Counted from the stretch's first letter, positions 21,891 to 34,000 are shown. The stretch is 64,000 nucleotides of DNA from Hymenoscyphus infarciens (GCA_001414345.1 LLCB01000225.1:1-64000), one strand, 5' to 3'. Notes: generated by a model from the letters alone, not told the origin. Numbers and translations: made by a program.

Positions 21891-24800
21891 TAATATTTTA
21901 GCTTTCCTCGCCTTAGTTAGCCTAGTACTCTAGAGAGAATAGACTACTTCTCTCTATTAGAAAAGGAGAGAATAGGCTAATTTCACTTATAAGCATAGCT
22001 GAATTAGATAGAAGAGATACTAACTTTAGATAGAAGAGGTAAGAAAGACTAAAAGAGAGAGCTAGGTAAGAAGAGGTACTAGAGAGAATAGAATAAGATA
22101 GAAAGTATATAAGTAAAAAATATTAAAATAAGTAAAAAGTAATAAGAAGTACTAATATTATAGATTAATTTAAGAAGTATATTATAGAAAAGAGGGTCTC
22201 ACGTGACCCCTTTTCTCTATATATATAGTAGAGTTTTCACTTTCTAAATTCAAGCTTCTTAGAGTGTTTTTAACTTAAAAATACGTTATAGTTATAAGCC
22301 CGGTTTATACTTATAGTATACTTTATATCTAGAGTATAATCTATAACTTCTACTTATATATTTAACGTATTATAACGTATTTAGAACGCTCTCCGCTGTC
22401 GGCTAGTATAACTAACCTCTTAATACTCACTCTCGATAAGTACTTAAAAGCCCTTTATAGAAGATAAAAGCCTAGCTACGAAGCTAGCTACTACTACTCT
22501 TAGAGGTGCCTTTATAAACTAGAAGCCTAGTAGCGCGCTAGCTTATCTTAAAAGGTACTTAAAGATATATTTAAATTTAGAAGTCTAGTACTCTATAAAG
22601 CTAGTATATAAATATAATACTAACTACGAGCTACTATATCTTATAAACGCTACCTATTGTCTTTACTAAAGCTAGAGCTAATAACGTACTAGAGTATAAA
22701 GAAGGAAGTTAGATAGAATCTAGGAGTAGGACTTTACTCTTAAATACTACGAAATCGCTGTTTAAGAGTTTAAAGTAATATATATAGCTTTGTAGGTTTT
22801 CTTTATAATAGGAATAAGAGGCGATATAGTTATAGAGTTCTTTTATAATCTGGTTTAAGTTTATAAGCTTAAGAAGCTATCTCCTAGACCTAAGAGGTAT
22901 ATTATAGAAAAGAGGGTCTTACGTAACCCCTTTTCTCTATATATATAGCAGAGTTTTCACCTTCTAAATTCAAGCTTCTTAGAGCGTTTTCAACTTAAAA
23001 ATACGTTATAAAGTATTAAAAATAATAATATTATTAAAGCTACTAAAAGATGCGATATTATATCTAAATTATAGTATTATTCTAGTAGATTAGTAATAAT
23101 CTAATTCTCTTTATTCTACTACTTACCTTCTAAGTCCTTTTCTCTCTACTTCTCTTATAACTTTTAGTCTATAATAATCTATGCTTAGAGATACTAAGTT
23201 GCCTCTATTATATTAGATTAAAAGCGATTCCTTTACTTTATAATAAGTAGTTTAGCTTAAGAGAATACTCTCTTATAATTACTACTTATTATAGAAATTA
23301 AGGCTATATCTAATCCTAATTAAGTAAGGTAATATATAGCTTTTAACTTAAGTATATAATACTAGTATTAAGATAAACTTTCGTATATATCGAGGTAGAA
23401 GAGCTTTTAGTAGAACTATATATTAAGAGGATTATTCTTTATAAAGTTATATATTATAACTATATCTATATCTCTTTTAAAGTTATTTAGTAACTAAGCT
23501 CTTTTATCTCTAGTATTATTATCTTAAGGTATTATAAGATTCTTATATTCTACTTAAACCTTCTTAATATATCTATTAGCTTATAATACTTATAAATCTA
23601 AACGGTTTATATCTTTCTACTAACTTATATCCTTTTACTTATACTAAAACTACTTAAACTTTATCTTAAAAGTAATTATAATTAAAGTGTAATATACTAG
23701 AGTATTCTTAGTTTTAAAGAAGTATTTATTAATCTTTATCTAGTAATTATTAGAGTACTAGTAGATATAATCTTTATTATCTTATATTCTAAATTCATCT
23801 TATATATTATATATATACTCTATTAATCTATTTAAAGTAACGAGATAATTAGAAGCTATACTATAATTAGTAGACTATTTAGTATCTTAAATATATATTA
23901 TATAGTTATAAAAAGGCTTTAGAATTTATATAACTTCTTTAAAAGTATTTTAATTACTAAGAGTAAGAATATTATAAGATAATTAAGTGTTATAATTATC
24001 TTATTATTATATAGCTTAGGTAGCTTTTACTTTTAATTACTCTTATAAATAGTACTAGAGTTATATAAGTAGAATAAGTCGATTTAGTTCTATACTTATA
24101 AAGTATACTAGATTATAGAATAGAGGGAATTCTACTAAGTAGTATTATCTCTTACTAATTATAAGTAATTATAAGACTTCTTAAAAGCTATAGAATCGTT
24201 CTCTATAACTTAGAATTGTTAGCGCTATTAAGGTAATCTTATAATATAATAGATGATATTATAGAGCTTACTAATAAAGCTACGCTTTTGCTAGATATTT
24301 AGCTCTTTAATTAAATCGGAATTTAATCTAGTACTATTACTTTCTATCTTAAAGGTATTAAATTTAGCCTTATAAAGGAAGGCTTTTACTCTAAGATTTA
24401 TAATATATCTAAGGTATTATAAACGTTATACTTTTCGTTATTTAAGAGTAAAGTAAGATAAGAACCTCTTAGTAATAATATCTAGATAGGTGTTATTAAT
24501 TAGTACGTTATTAGTTATAAACTAGCCTACTTTATACTCTATATTATACTTCTTAATAACCTATATAACTAAATCTGCTTAATTCTCTCCTATATAGACG
24601 CTTTTAAGTTATTAGATTATAATAAGAGTCTAAAAGTAATACTTAAAGTTAGCTAGAAAGTACTAACTTTTAAAGCTTAAGAGTTTATAAAACTAGGACT
24701 TTCTAGTTAAGCTTAGAGTTTATTTTCTTAATAACTACTATACTTATTTATAATATTTTTATATTATTAAATAGCCTTAGTTTAAAGCTATTTAAAAGTA

Positions 24801-26673
24801 TAAAAACATTATAAAGAAGTGTAGTAGTTATTAAGAAAATAAACTATTAGTTCTAAACTAGTTTTTAATGTTTTAAGAATACTAAGAATTATTATCTAGC
24901 TAGGATTAGAGTCTATACGCGCTCTAATATCTTAAACTTAAGCTATACTATATAATTAAAATTAAATTAATAATATTATTAAAGTAATAACTTTTTAGAT
25001 ATTTAAGTAGTATATTATAAGAGTTACTTAAATATCTAAAAAGGAATTAAATTAGTATAGTAGATAATAAGAAAATAATATTAATAGAAGAGATAAGCTT
25101 ATATATATAAGGCTAGGAATAATACTACTTACTAACTAGTTTCTTCTACTCTTATTAATATAGTATACTACTACTCTTATTAGTATAAGATAATTAAGTA
25201 ACGTCTAGAGATCGAAAGAGAAGTATATCTTACTAATTACTTAGTATAGGTTCTCTTTTATATACTACTTCTAATACTTAAATATATTAATAATCTACTC
25301 TTATATTATACTAGAAAAGCTAGAGAGTAACTTATAGATAGAAGGGTATATAGTCTAGAGAAGCTTTATAAATATACTACTAATAGTAATAGATATTAAT
25401 AATTAGTATACTATGATCTAAGTAATTAGTATATTCTTAAAAGGTTTGAATTTAATAGCTAAGACGAGATTTACTACTCTCTTCTTCTCTTTGTAAGTTA
25501 TTATATTTATAATATTATTAATAGCCTCTTCTTTTATTAAATACTCTTATAGATTCTTCCTATTACTCTTTATAATACTATGCTTAACTCGAAGATATAT
25601 TACTTTATTCTCTAAATTTACTATAAGATATTAAACCTTAGAGTACTAAATATATCTCTAAAAGCGTCTATTATACTAGTATTAGCTCTTAGAGTTAGAA
25701 TCTTAAAGTTATTAGTATATTAATTATAAATACTCTCTTTTAAAAGTTTAAACTAACCTTTACTTATATAAATTAATTCTAAAGTATATTTCTAGTACTA
25801 TATACTCTTCTTTGACTTTTTAGATCTATATAGATTATACTTAATATAGTAGAAGTAACCTCTCTTCTCTTAGTACTCTCTAGGGATTTAAGCTAACGTA
25901 AGCTTAAATATAGTATTATCTACTACTACTTTAAATATATATATTAATAGTACTTCTTATCTAAGGAGTGTAGGTATCTTATTAGATATTGCTATTATAA
26001 GATTAGATTCGCTATTATTAATAATAATTGCTTTAAATAATTAAGAAGGAGAAGAGGTAGATTAAGAAGAGATAGACTAAGAGAGAGTAGACTAAGAGAG
26101 AGTAGGTGTTTAGGTACTAGCTAGGCTAAGACGTCTATAGAAAAAAGAGTAGCTTATATTAGTAATAATTAAGATAATAAATAATAAGAGGAGTAATATT
26201 ATATCGTATAGGTATTAGAGAGTATAATTAATATTATTAATATATTATCTAGAAACTAGTTAAGACTTAAATATAAGAGTTTATAGAAGTAAATAGCACT
26301 AAATTAAGTGCTCTACTAAGTACTTAATTTACTATAGTAAAACCTCTGTTTTTAGATACTAATTAGAGACTAATATTATATGCTTTTCTTAGGTAGTACT
26401 ACTTCTACTAAATCTACTAATAACACTATAAATAATATATTTAAGGCTAGTATATACTCTACCTAGTCTCTTCTATAGACTAGGAAAGGCTATCTTAATA
26501 TCTTAGATAAGAAAGGATAAGCGGAATAAATTTTAGAATAGGATTAGAGTAGCTAGGAGAAGTAATATATTAGGATAGGATTAGGCGAGATAGTCTTAAA
26601 ATAGAGATAGGAAGAAGAAGGATTGTTAAGAAAGAATAGAATAATAGATTAGACGGGGAAACCTAAAATACTA
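21891..26673. mobile_element. 4.78-kb DNA transposon with hAT-like ends and 8-bp target duplication
   Basis: The ends are inverted repeats: the left begins TAATATTTTAGCTTTCC and the right ends GGGGAAACCTAAAATACTA, RIP-mutated forms of CAGTGTTTTAG...CTAAAACACTG. The element is flanked by identical 8-bp copies of ATAATAAG (21883-21890 and 26674-26681). CAGTG-type ends with an 8-bp duplication are hallmarks of the hAT superfamily. The related Ty3 copy on the left holds the empty site: its target (GTAGTAAG, reverse complement of 5952-5959) occurs once with continuous flanks. Length, about 3.95 kb after removing the nested TRIM, suits an autonomous copy, but stops are too dense for me to read a transposase with confidence. 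Confidence 0.75.
22180..23010. mobile_element. TRIM-like mini LTR element, copy 2, complete, with AAGTA target duplication
   Basis: Two near-identical 111-bp direct repeats (22180-22290 and 22900-23010) enclose 609 bp of non-coding sequence. The 5-bp sequence AAGTA lies at 22175-22179 and again at 23011-23015. The LTR has RIP-mutated TG..CA ends (TATTATAG...ACGTTATA). Its left part is a near-perfect hairpin centred on CACGTG, flanked by AGAAAAGAGGGTC and its complement. Total length 831 bp. With no protein it fits terminal-repeat retrotransposons in miniature. It sits inside the 4.78-kb hAT-type element and is therefore younger than it. Confidence 0.8.
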
Positions 26674-28279
26674 ATAATAAGATAACTAAATTACCTAATT
26701 AGTAGATTTAGTATAATAAATTAGTAAATACTTACTAGGTAATAATTAGAGTCTAAGTCTCTACTAATGAAATTAAACTCCTCTTTTATACTCTCTTACT
26801 ATACTAGACTATCTTTAGATATAAAACTCTATCTCTAATATTCTTCCTTTACGTTAATTATAACGATCTACTTCTTAATTATAAGCTAAAACCTAACTAA
26901 AAGCCTAATAATCTATTAAAAGTAAAATTATAGAGAAAATTAAACCTTTAAATAATAGTACTTTACCTACTTATAAGTAATAAAAGAGATCTATATATAA
27001 TAGACTCTAAGTAAACGCTAACTATTACTATATATCTAAAACTTATAAAGCTCTTATTTAGAAGATAACTATAAAACTTACTAGGAACTACTTAGAGCTC
27101 TAATATAAGTTAAATATAAGTAATATAGCTTTTAAAGAGTAATAAGATATAATAAAGCTTCTTAATTCCTACTTCTTAACTAGTTATAAGAAAGAGAATA
27201 CTTAGAATAAATTTTAAGCCTTATAAACAGATAGAAAGAGTTATATAAGAGAAACCTTTTTAGATTTTAGAGTATACTTCTTAAGTATAGCTATACTTAA
27301 AGAGATACTAGAGTTAGAAAGATTCTACTAGATATAATATAAGATTATACCTTAGCTCTAAGGTAGCTTTATATTAGCTAAGAGATATTAGAATTATAAT
27401 TTTAATAAAATAGTAGTAGATCTTTTAGCTATAGATAAGAAGAAGTATTAAAATATAGAGCTATCTATAACTAGTATTATAGCTAAGCTAATTAGTATAA
27501 CTATATATTTAAAAAGATAAAAACTTTTTAATTCTTATTTAGCTCTATACTAAAACCCTCTCTACTCTTATATAGACTCTATCTTACCTCTTAGAAGATT
27601 TTACTAACTTCTAAACCCTCTTCTACTAGCGAAAAATTAAAGACTATATTAATAGACTAAGTCTCTACTAGTATAAAGTGTTACTATTATAGTAAGCTTA
27701 GGTATTTTAAACCTAATTACTCTAATCTTCTTAGTATTAATAAGATAGATAATTAACCTAAGAAAGAATAACTATCTAAAGAGTACTTTAACTCTAACTT
27801 AAGTTAAAAGGAAAATAAAGAGGCCTAGGTATAAATTCCTTTCTAGGCTTATATAAATATAACCTAACTAGACTCGACCTTTCTAAGCTTATAAGAGGAA
27901 AACAGTTTCTTATAAATACTACTCTTAGTATACAGAGATATAGTATTAAAGTAAAAGCTTTAGTAGATATAAGAGCTAATAAGTACTTATTTCTAAATCG
28001 ACTCTTAGCCTTATACTTATCTAAAGTAATAGGTTTAAAGATTTAGAAATTACTATATTTAGTATCTATTTATAGATATAATAATAGTGCTAAAAGCTAA
28101 GTAACTTAGTTTATATAACTATATTTAAATATTAAGAAACGTTATATTCTTAATAGCTCTTTTATTATCCTAGACCTTAGATAGTAAGACCTAATTATTA
28201 GTAATAAGTAGTTAAACTACTTTAAAGTCCTCCTCGACCTCTTAAAGAACTAGATCACTTAGCTAGCCGATTACTCTCC

Positions 28280-28788
28280 GACTCTCTACTTCGGTAAGGA
28301 GAGCTTACTTTCACTTTCTAGCCGGAACTAGAAACCCATTTACAATTCAAATCGGATGCGAATCGGTACGCTCTCGAAGTGAGCTCTTAACTGAGTTATC
28401 ACTATCAATCCCGACCGAACACCATCCGATTCTACCCTGAACTTTTTCTGATTTTACTTTGAACTTTCTCCGACTGCTGGACAGGATCGGACCACACTCT
28501 TTTAGCGAACGCTTGCTTTGATATTAAAGGATTAGAAACGAAGTCTCTATTTTACAAGCGTCTACGAAGTCGATTCGGAACCGACATCTCAGCATCTCGC
28601 TTACGACTAATTACAATAAACAAAGCATCTTCGAACCCGGGTTAGTTACGATTTAGACCCTAATCGACCTTCTCGCTTACGATAAAAACAACAAAATACG
28701 ACAAATGCAACAACTTACACTATCCCGATTCGACCCTGAACGATAAGATAGAGAAGACTCGGGACGAGTCTTTTTTAAGGGAGGGGGA
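28280..28788 (+). other. 3' untranslated segment of the Ty3 element, little affected by RIP
   Basis: In contrast to the sequence on its left, this segment keeps many CA and TG dinucleotides and near-normal GC content. It has no long open frame and ends in the polypurine tract. It has no counterpart in the readable part of the minus-strand relative, which may explain why it escaped RIP. Confidence 0.55.
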
Positions 28789-29398
28789 TGTGATGGCCCG
28801 TTACCTAGGCCATCCTAGATAGCTAGGAGTACCTGCCACAGATAAGGTTCCGGCAGTTGTTGTCTTACATTGTCTGTTTTAGGAAGGTTACGTAGGTTCG
28901 GGCGTTTATATTAGCCGACGTATGTCGTTGTTCGGTTTCGGACCCTTTTGTACTATCCGAACCTCTTATATATAGCAGCCTACTCTCCTAGAGTTAGAAA
29001 AGGCTAGTTTATCCTTTTCTTCCGTATTCAGTGAATTGGCTTTCCCCGCCTCTTGGCACTTTCTGGATATTTTCCTTTAGCCTAGGTAAACTCCGTGTTT
29101 TTTTACTTATAAGTATATAATAAGTAACGCTAGTTATAAATGACTTGTTTATTAGATAAAAGAGGGGTAAGTACTACTAGAACACGGTCTATAGCTCTTT
29201 TTAGTATTTTATTTACTATATATTTATTAATTAATTAATAAAGGTTTACTTAGCCTATCCTAGCCTGACCTCTAGGCTAGGCTAGGATGGGAAACCAAAA
29301 ACACTGTCCGTATTAGAGCCTAGTATTTACATATGTCATTCTGCTAAACGCACTCCTATATGCCTCTTCTATAGTAGTGTGTATTTCGTGCTATTACA
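28789..29398 (+). repeat. 3' LTR of the Ty3 element, split by a MITE
   Basis: LTR halves 28789-29028 and 29315-29398 join to 324 bp, collinear with the 5' LTR. This copy is nearly free of RIP changes, so it gives the original LTR sequence: TGTGATGGCCCG at the left, TTCGTGCTATTACA at the right. Confidence 0.88.
29029..29306. mobile_element. 278-bp hAT-type MITE in the LTR
   Basis: Begins CAGTGAATTGGCTTTCCCCG and ends GGGAAACCAAAAACACTG, flanked by the 8-bp duplication TCCGTATT (29021-29028 and 29307-29314). The 5' LTR of the same element lacks it and has the target once, so both boundaries are proven by comparison. Non-coding. Its ends resemble those of the elements at 21891-26673 and 56022-56538. 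Confidence 0.85.
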
Positions 29399-29445
29399 CT
29401 TATTATGAATATATTCAATTATATAGCGCACTTTAGAAAGTCTTA

Positions 29446-29997
29446 TAACAAGTTACGAGTTAAGCTTGAATTTGCTTACTTTTTTATAATCCGAGCTTTT
29501 TTGAATAAAACTCTCTATTTTCTCTCTCTTTTCTAACTTACTTTACTCTTTAATAGGTAATAGTATATACTAGTATACTCTAGATAATACTAATTAAGAG
29601 GTCTATATATCTCTTATTACTCTATAAAATTTTTATATATAAAATAGAAGTTTATATTTATATTCTATCTTTTATAAGGTCTTAGTAGAGGTTAGGATGC
29701 TTAGTAAGCTTAACAGGGAATATGAAATTTTTTTAAGAAAAGAGAGTTATTCTAGAAAGTATCTATTTTATAGTTTATATTTATTATACTATCTTATAAG
29801 TAGTAAGAAATAGAAGATAAAGAGAACTAGATATAGCGCTTCTTTCTAGCTAGGCCTTATCTCTTTAAGAGTACTTTTATTTTCTATCTTCTAAAGAAAA
29901 GAGAGAGAAAGGCTTGAAAAAAAAAGCTCGGATTATAAAAAAAGCTCGGATTATAAAAAAAGTAGGCAAATTTAAGCTTAACTCGCAACTCATTATA
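29446..29997. mobile_element. TIR element of about 550 bp (possible mariner-type MITE)
   Basis: Long inverted repeats face each other. The left reads AGTTACGAGTTAAGCTT then AATTTGC and ATAATCCGAGCTTTTTT; the right repeats this in reverse complement at about 29905-29990. The left arm is near 29446-29545. A 19-bp unit (AAAAAAAGCTCGGATTATA) is tandemly doubled in the right arm. Flanking TA steps at both ends would fit a TA target, which is suggestive only. No coding capacity. Confidence 0.55.
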
Positions 29998-30012
29998 TAC
30001 TACTCTCTTCTT

Positions 30013-30655
30013 ATTCTAAGCGTTTAGTAAGATAAATATCTATATTTCCAGGTCTCTACTATTACTATATATTGATTTTGGAACAGTTTAAAATCAGTAA
30101 AATCGTTGTTAATAGCTAAAAGATGCCGGGAAAATACCGATTGAACCTTTACTCGCTTCTTCAAAGCGAGTCTCTCTTTAAAAATATAATTGTCACAAGA
30201 TCTAGAGACTAAACTTGTCTGCCACTTTCATTCTCTTAATAGTTAGCGTTAGTTGTCGACTATATATATTTCATTTCTTCAAGGGTTTTAATTACAATAT
30301 ATAGTCGAGTGTTCTAAGTTAGTGCCTTTGCAAGAACGAGAGAGTAGTAAAGTTGTAGATACAGATGTCCCATATCTAATCCTTAAATTGCAAACTTAAA
30401 ACAAGACTTCTATTAACCTAAATAACTCTCAACTTCTAATCTTGATATATTAAACTCTTATTTTTCGTTCCCTCTCTTTTCCGCTAAAAATAGAAATAAT
30501 CCCAACATACAAAAGGCTTATTAACCCCACACCACATCCCGGGTTCTCTAAAAGTCCACGGACGTACCCAGGTACCTTTGTACTAGGGCCCTTCAGCCGC
30601 ATCGGAACATATTTTAGGTACTGAGGACTGAGGCTGAGAAGGAATATTAGAGCTT
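30013..30655. other. Spacer of near-normal composition
   Basis: Unique-looking sequence between the TIR element and the solo LTR. The longest open frame is about 75 codons on the minus strand with no features; I do not call it a gene. Confidence 0.5.
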
Positions 30656-30821
30656 TGTAGCATAAGGGACAGATCACAGATCAGGAGCTTATGGCTGGGC
30701 CCGGTGAAACACGTGAAAGTAATCTCTTATGTGGTGTGGTAATAAACGTCTAAAGAGAGAAGAGGAGAGTACGACACCTGCAGGTCCGCCACTAGTGTGG
30801 TCACGTATCCTTCCCGCAACA
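30656..30821. repeat. Solo LTR with AGCTT target duplication, not RIP-mutated
   Basis: This 166-bp sequence matches the 184-bp LTRs of the element at 30902-45078 along its length, except for an 18-bp deletion in the segment after GAGAGTAC. It starts TGTAGCATAAGGG, ends CCGCAACA, and is flanked by AGCTT at 30651-30655 and 30822-30826. A single LTR with its own duplication is what LTR-LTR recombination leaves. It retains CA/TG steps and GC content. Confidence 0.85.
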
Positions 30822-30901
30822 AGCTTAGTAAGACAGACAAGTTAAGATTAATGCTGTGAGAGAGTAAGCAGTTGTAATGTAGTGTAAAACACGTTTGCGC
30901 T

Positions 30902-31085
30902 TGTAGCATAAGGGACAGATCACAGATCAGGAGCTTATAGCTAGGCCCGGTGAAATACGTGAAAGTAATCTCTTATATAGTGTGATAATAAACGTCTAAA
31001 GAGAGAAGGGGAGAGTATAAAGTACTTATAACTATCTATACTTATAGGTTTGCTACTAGTATAGTTATATGTTCTTTCTATAATA
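30902..31085 (-). repeat. 3' LTR of the 14.2-kb element (184 bp)
   Basis: Direct repeat of 44895-45078 with RIP-type differences. Starts TGTAGCATAAGGGACAG; the end TAATA is a mutated TAACA. Confidence 0.85.
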
Positions 31086-31099
31086 TACTTCTCTTAAAA

Positions 31100-34000
31100 A
31101 AGCGTCTTCTCTTAAAGTTGTAAAAAGAGATACTAAATATAAGTTAATTTTAGGCCTTATTTAGCTTCTTATTCTTTAACTTTTCTATAGTATTTTTTAA
31201 TCTATTCTTATCTTTCTCTATATTGTCCTCTTCTTCCTTATCTTCTAATTTATTAAAAAATCTATTATTAAAGCTTAGTACTTTAGCTATTATTATTCTA
31301 TTATAGATGTTAATTCTATAGTATAGAATAGTTAATTATTACTTCTTAGCTTCTATTTCTTAAGCCTTTATTTAGTCTATAATAGTTGTAATTAGTTATA
31401 TAACCTTATAATAGATACTGTTTACTTAAATCTATAAGATATAGTTAATAGTATATAAATTATAACCGTTGTCTTAGATAACTTAAGAAGTAGTAAGAGT
31501 ATTAGCTATATAAATAATAAGATCTAGTTATTTTAAAGTAATTTTTAACTTAATTAGTATATTTATAAGTAGATAAAGAAAGAATATAAGAGTATTTATA
31601 GTAAAATCGCTCTTAATAAGCTCTATCTTAGCGTCTTCGAGTATAGCTCTATATGCCTTACTTATAGGTCCCTTTACTAGTATATTAATAAGTTCCTTTT
31701 TAGAGAAAGGATATTTAATATTATATTAAATCTATAGAGCTAAGATAATTAATTATATTCTATAGTATAACTTATTCCTACTAATATTAGTTATAATATA
31801 CTTATTAGAGAACTAAGTATAGTATAAGTCTTCTTAGAGAACGTCTAGCTTATCTATAAAATTAAAGTATATAATATATAGCTTAAAGACCTATTTATTA
31901 GAGGTATTAAATATATAAGAGACTAGAGTCTTAACTTAAGAAGAAGTAGATTTAGTAGTTAGTATAAGAGATTTTAGCTAAGAGGCTTTAACGTCTAAGC
32001 TAGGTTTAGGCTTAGGATTTTCAATCTCTACTTCTTAATTCTTAATCTCTATATTTTAAATCTTAATCTCTATATCTTAAGTCTTAATCTCTATATTCTA
32101 TTTAGAGGTAGTATTAGAATCTAGTAACTTATTATTCTTCTAGAGAATAATAGCTAAAGTAGTAATAGTTAGATTTATCTAAGAGTCTTAATTAATACTA
32201 TAAAGTCTTTAGAAGGTATAATTACTTAGTTTATTAAATATTTCTAAGATTTATAATTTAATTATCTTTTCCTTACTATCTAAAAGTAGCTTCTATTTCT
32301 AGTTTATAGTATAGGTTTAATTATTAATCTTAAAAGTAATCTTATTTCTTAAAGCTAGTAGTATAATTACTATGTTTTAGAGAATAGTAGAGACTAAGTA
32401 TATAACGAATTACTTAGAATTTAGCTTAACGAATCTTATTAGTAGTAGTCTTTAGCTTAAATTACTAATAATTATATTACTTTTTATAAGTACTATATCT
32501 ATTTATATCTATAAGTATTTATATACCTTTATAGAGGTAGGTGGAATTTTAGACTATAGTAGAGGCTTACTTATTATTACTAAGACGTCTTAATTATTAT
32601 CTACTATTATAGCTAGCTCTTCTTTATTATTAAGAGAAGGAACGTAGTTATAATTACTAGGCTATATACTAAGTATATGTTATATTACCTTTCTAGCCTT
32701 ATTATAAGCTATTCTATAGCTCTCTCTAATATAATCCTCTAAACTATAAGTAGTATATTTAACTATATTTATATATATTAACTTATAATAGCTAAATTTC
32801 TTATACTTTATATATTATATATATAAGTATTCTTAAAAGGTATACTTATAGTTATATTACTTATAGCTATCTAGCTTCTTTATAATAATATAATATACTA
32901 ATCTATAGCGCTTATATATTTAGCTAAATATATTAGTACTATTATCTTTCTTATTCTTAGTATAGAGGTATATATTCTTTTTATAATTAATATAATTATA
33001 AAAGTTATATTTTAAAGCTTTATTATTTATATAAGTAGCTTAAAGATAGCTATATTAACTATATCTATTATAGTTTTTAGTATTTACTACTTAAGTATTA
33101 GTAGTATATTTATAATCTTTTATATAATACTATAATTAGTAGATATAGTTAATATTAAGGTATTATATTATTTATATATTATTTTAGAAAACGTTATAGC
33201 TATATAACTTTAGCTTAAGAATATAGTCTAAGATAAGTACTATAAGTAAGTAAACGTATTAGGTAATTAATACTAATATATACTTTATATTATTATATTA
33301 TTTTAAAATCTTTATACTAGCTAGAATACTAAATATTAAAGTATTAAATATTATACTCTAAGTAACCTTAGTAATATATAAGACGTAGCCTAGGTTATTT
33401 AGACGTTTAAGATTAATAACTATAGCTTTAACTTCTACTTTATAATAGTAGATATAGGTAGTTTTAAAGTACTTAATCTTATACTACTTAAGCTTTTATT
33501 TAATATAATATATTTACTTATTACTAATATTAATATAGTTTTTATTAAAGATAGAAGTGTCTTTAACTTTGATATTAGAAGTGCTATTTTATACTTATAT
33601 TATAATAAATTAAGTATTAAGATTAAAAATTTCCTTATTAATCTCTTTTATTATATAATTACTTAGAAGTAAGCTATAGTAGGTAGTAGCGTTAATTATT
33701 TCGTTATAGTAGTATTCTCTATTAACGAATTTCTAGATAATACTATTATATATTTAGCTTTAATAGTTTAGGTATATAAGATAAGACTTACTATGCTTAT
33801 AACGTTTTAGAATAGTATTATTAAGATACTTTATACTAGGATTCTAGGCTTCTTTATTAGTCTTTAAGATTAAATAATAATATATCTATTTAATATTATT
33901 ATTTATACTATATATCTTAAACTTAAGACTAGTAGCTAGAGCGATTATAATAGCTAGATTTATTATACTAGTCTTATCTATACTAAATCTAAATAGTTTA

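Larger units (their letters stand above)
21252..28340 (+). pseudogene. Degraded Gag coding region of the Ty3 element, split by a hAT-type insertion
   Basis: Reading plus with TAA/TAG taken as mutated Gln codons gives Gag-like sequence on both sides of the insertion at 21891-26673. A zinc knuckle lies at 27679-27720 with C-x2-C-x4-H-x4-C spacing; the first Cys survives and the other three ligand codons have become Tyr codons, each a C-to-T or G-to-A change. Protease-like sequence may follow towards 28250, but the reverse transcriptase is absent. Confidence 0.7.
20928..29398 (+). mobile_element. Ty3/gypsy element, plus strand, internally deleted, carrying nested insertions
   Basis: The 5' LTR (20928-21251) and 3' LTR (28789-29398) are both 324 bp once the 278-bp MITE and its duplicated target are removed from the latter. 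The element is flanked by CTTAT at 20923-20927 and 29399-29403. A polypurine tract (AAGGGAGGGGGA) precedes the 3' LTR. The internal region resembles the minus-strand element at 1000-6595, starting with the same leader and Gag sequence. Past about 28340, where the relative continues into protease and reverse transcriptase, this copy has only about 450 bp of other sequence before the tract, so RT, RNase H and integrase are missing. Subtracting the nested 4.78-kb element leaves about 2.75 kb internal. It could only move by using proteins from a full-length relative. Confidence 0.88.

Noticed and set aside
30450..30909. Two minus-strand frames of 60-75 codons.
   Set aside because: One lies in spacer and the other spans the solo LTR; neither has coding features.
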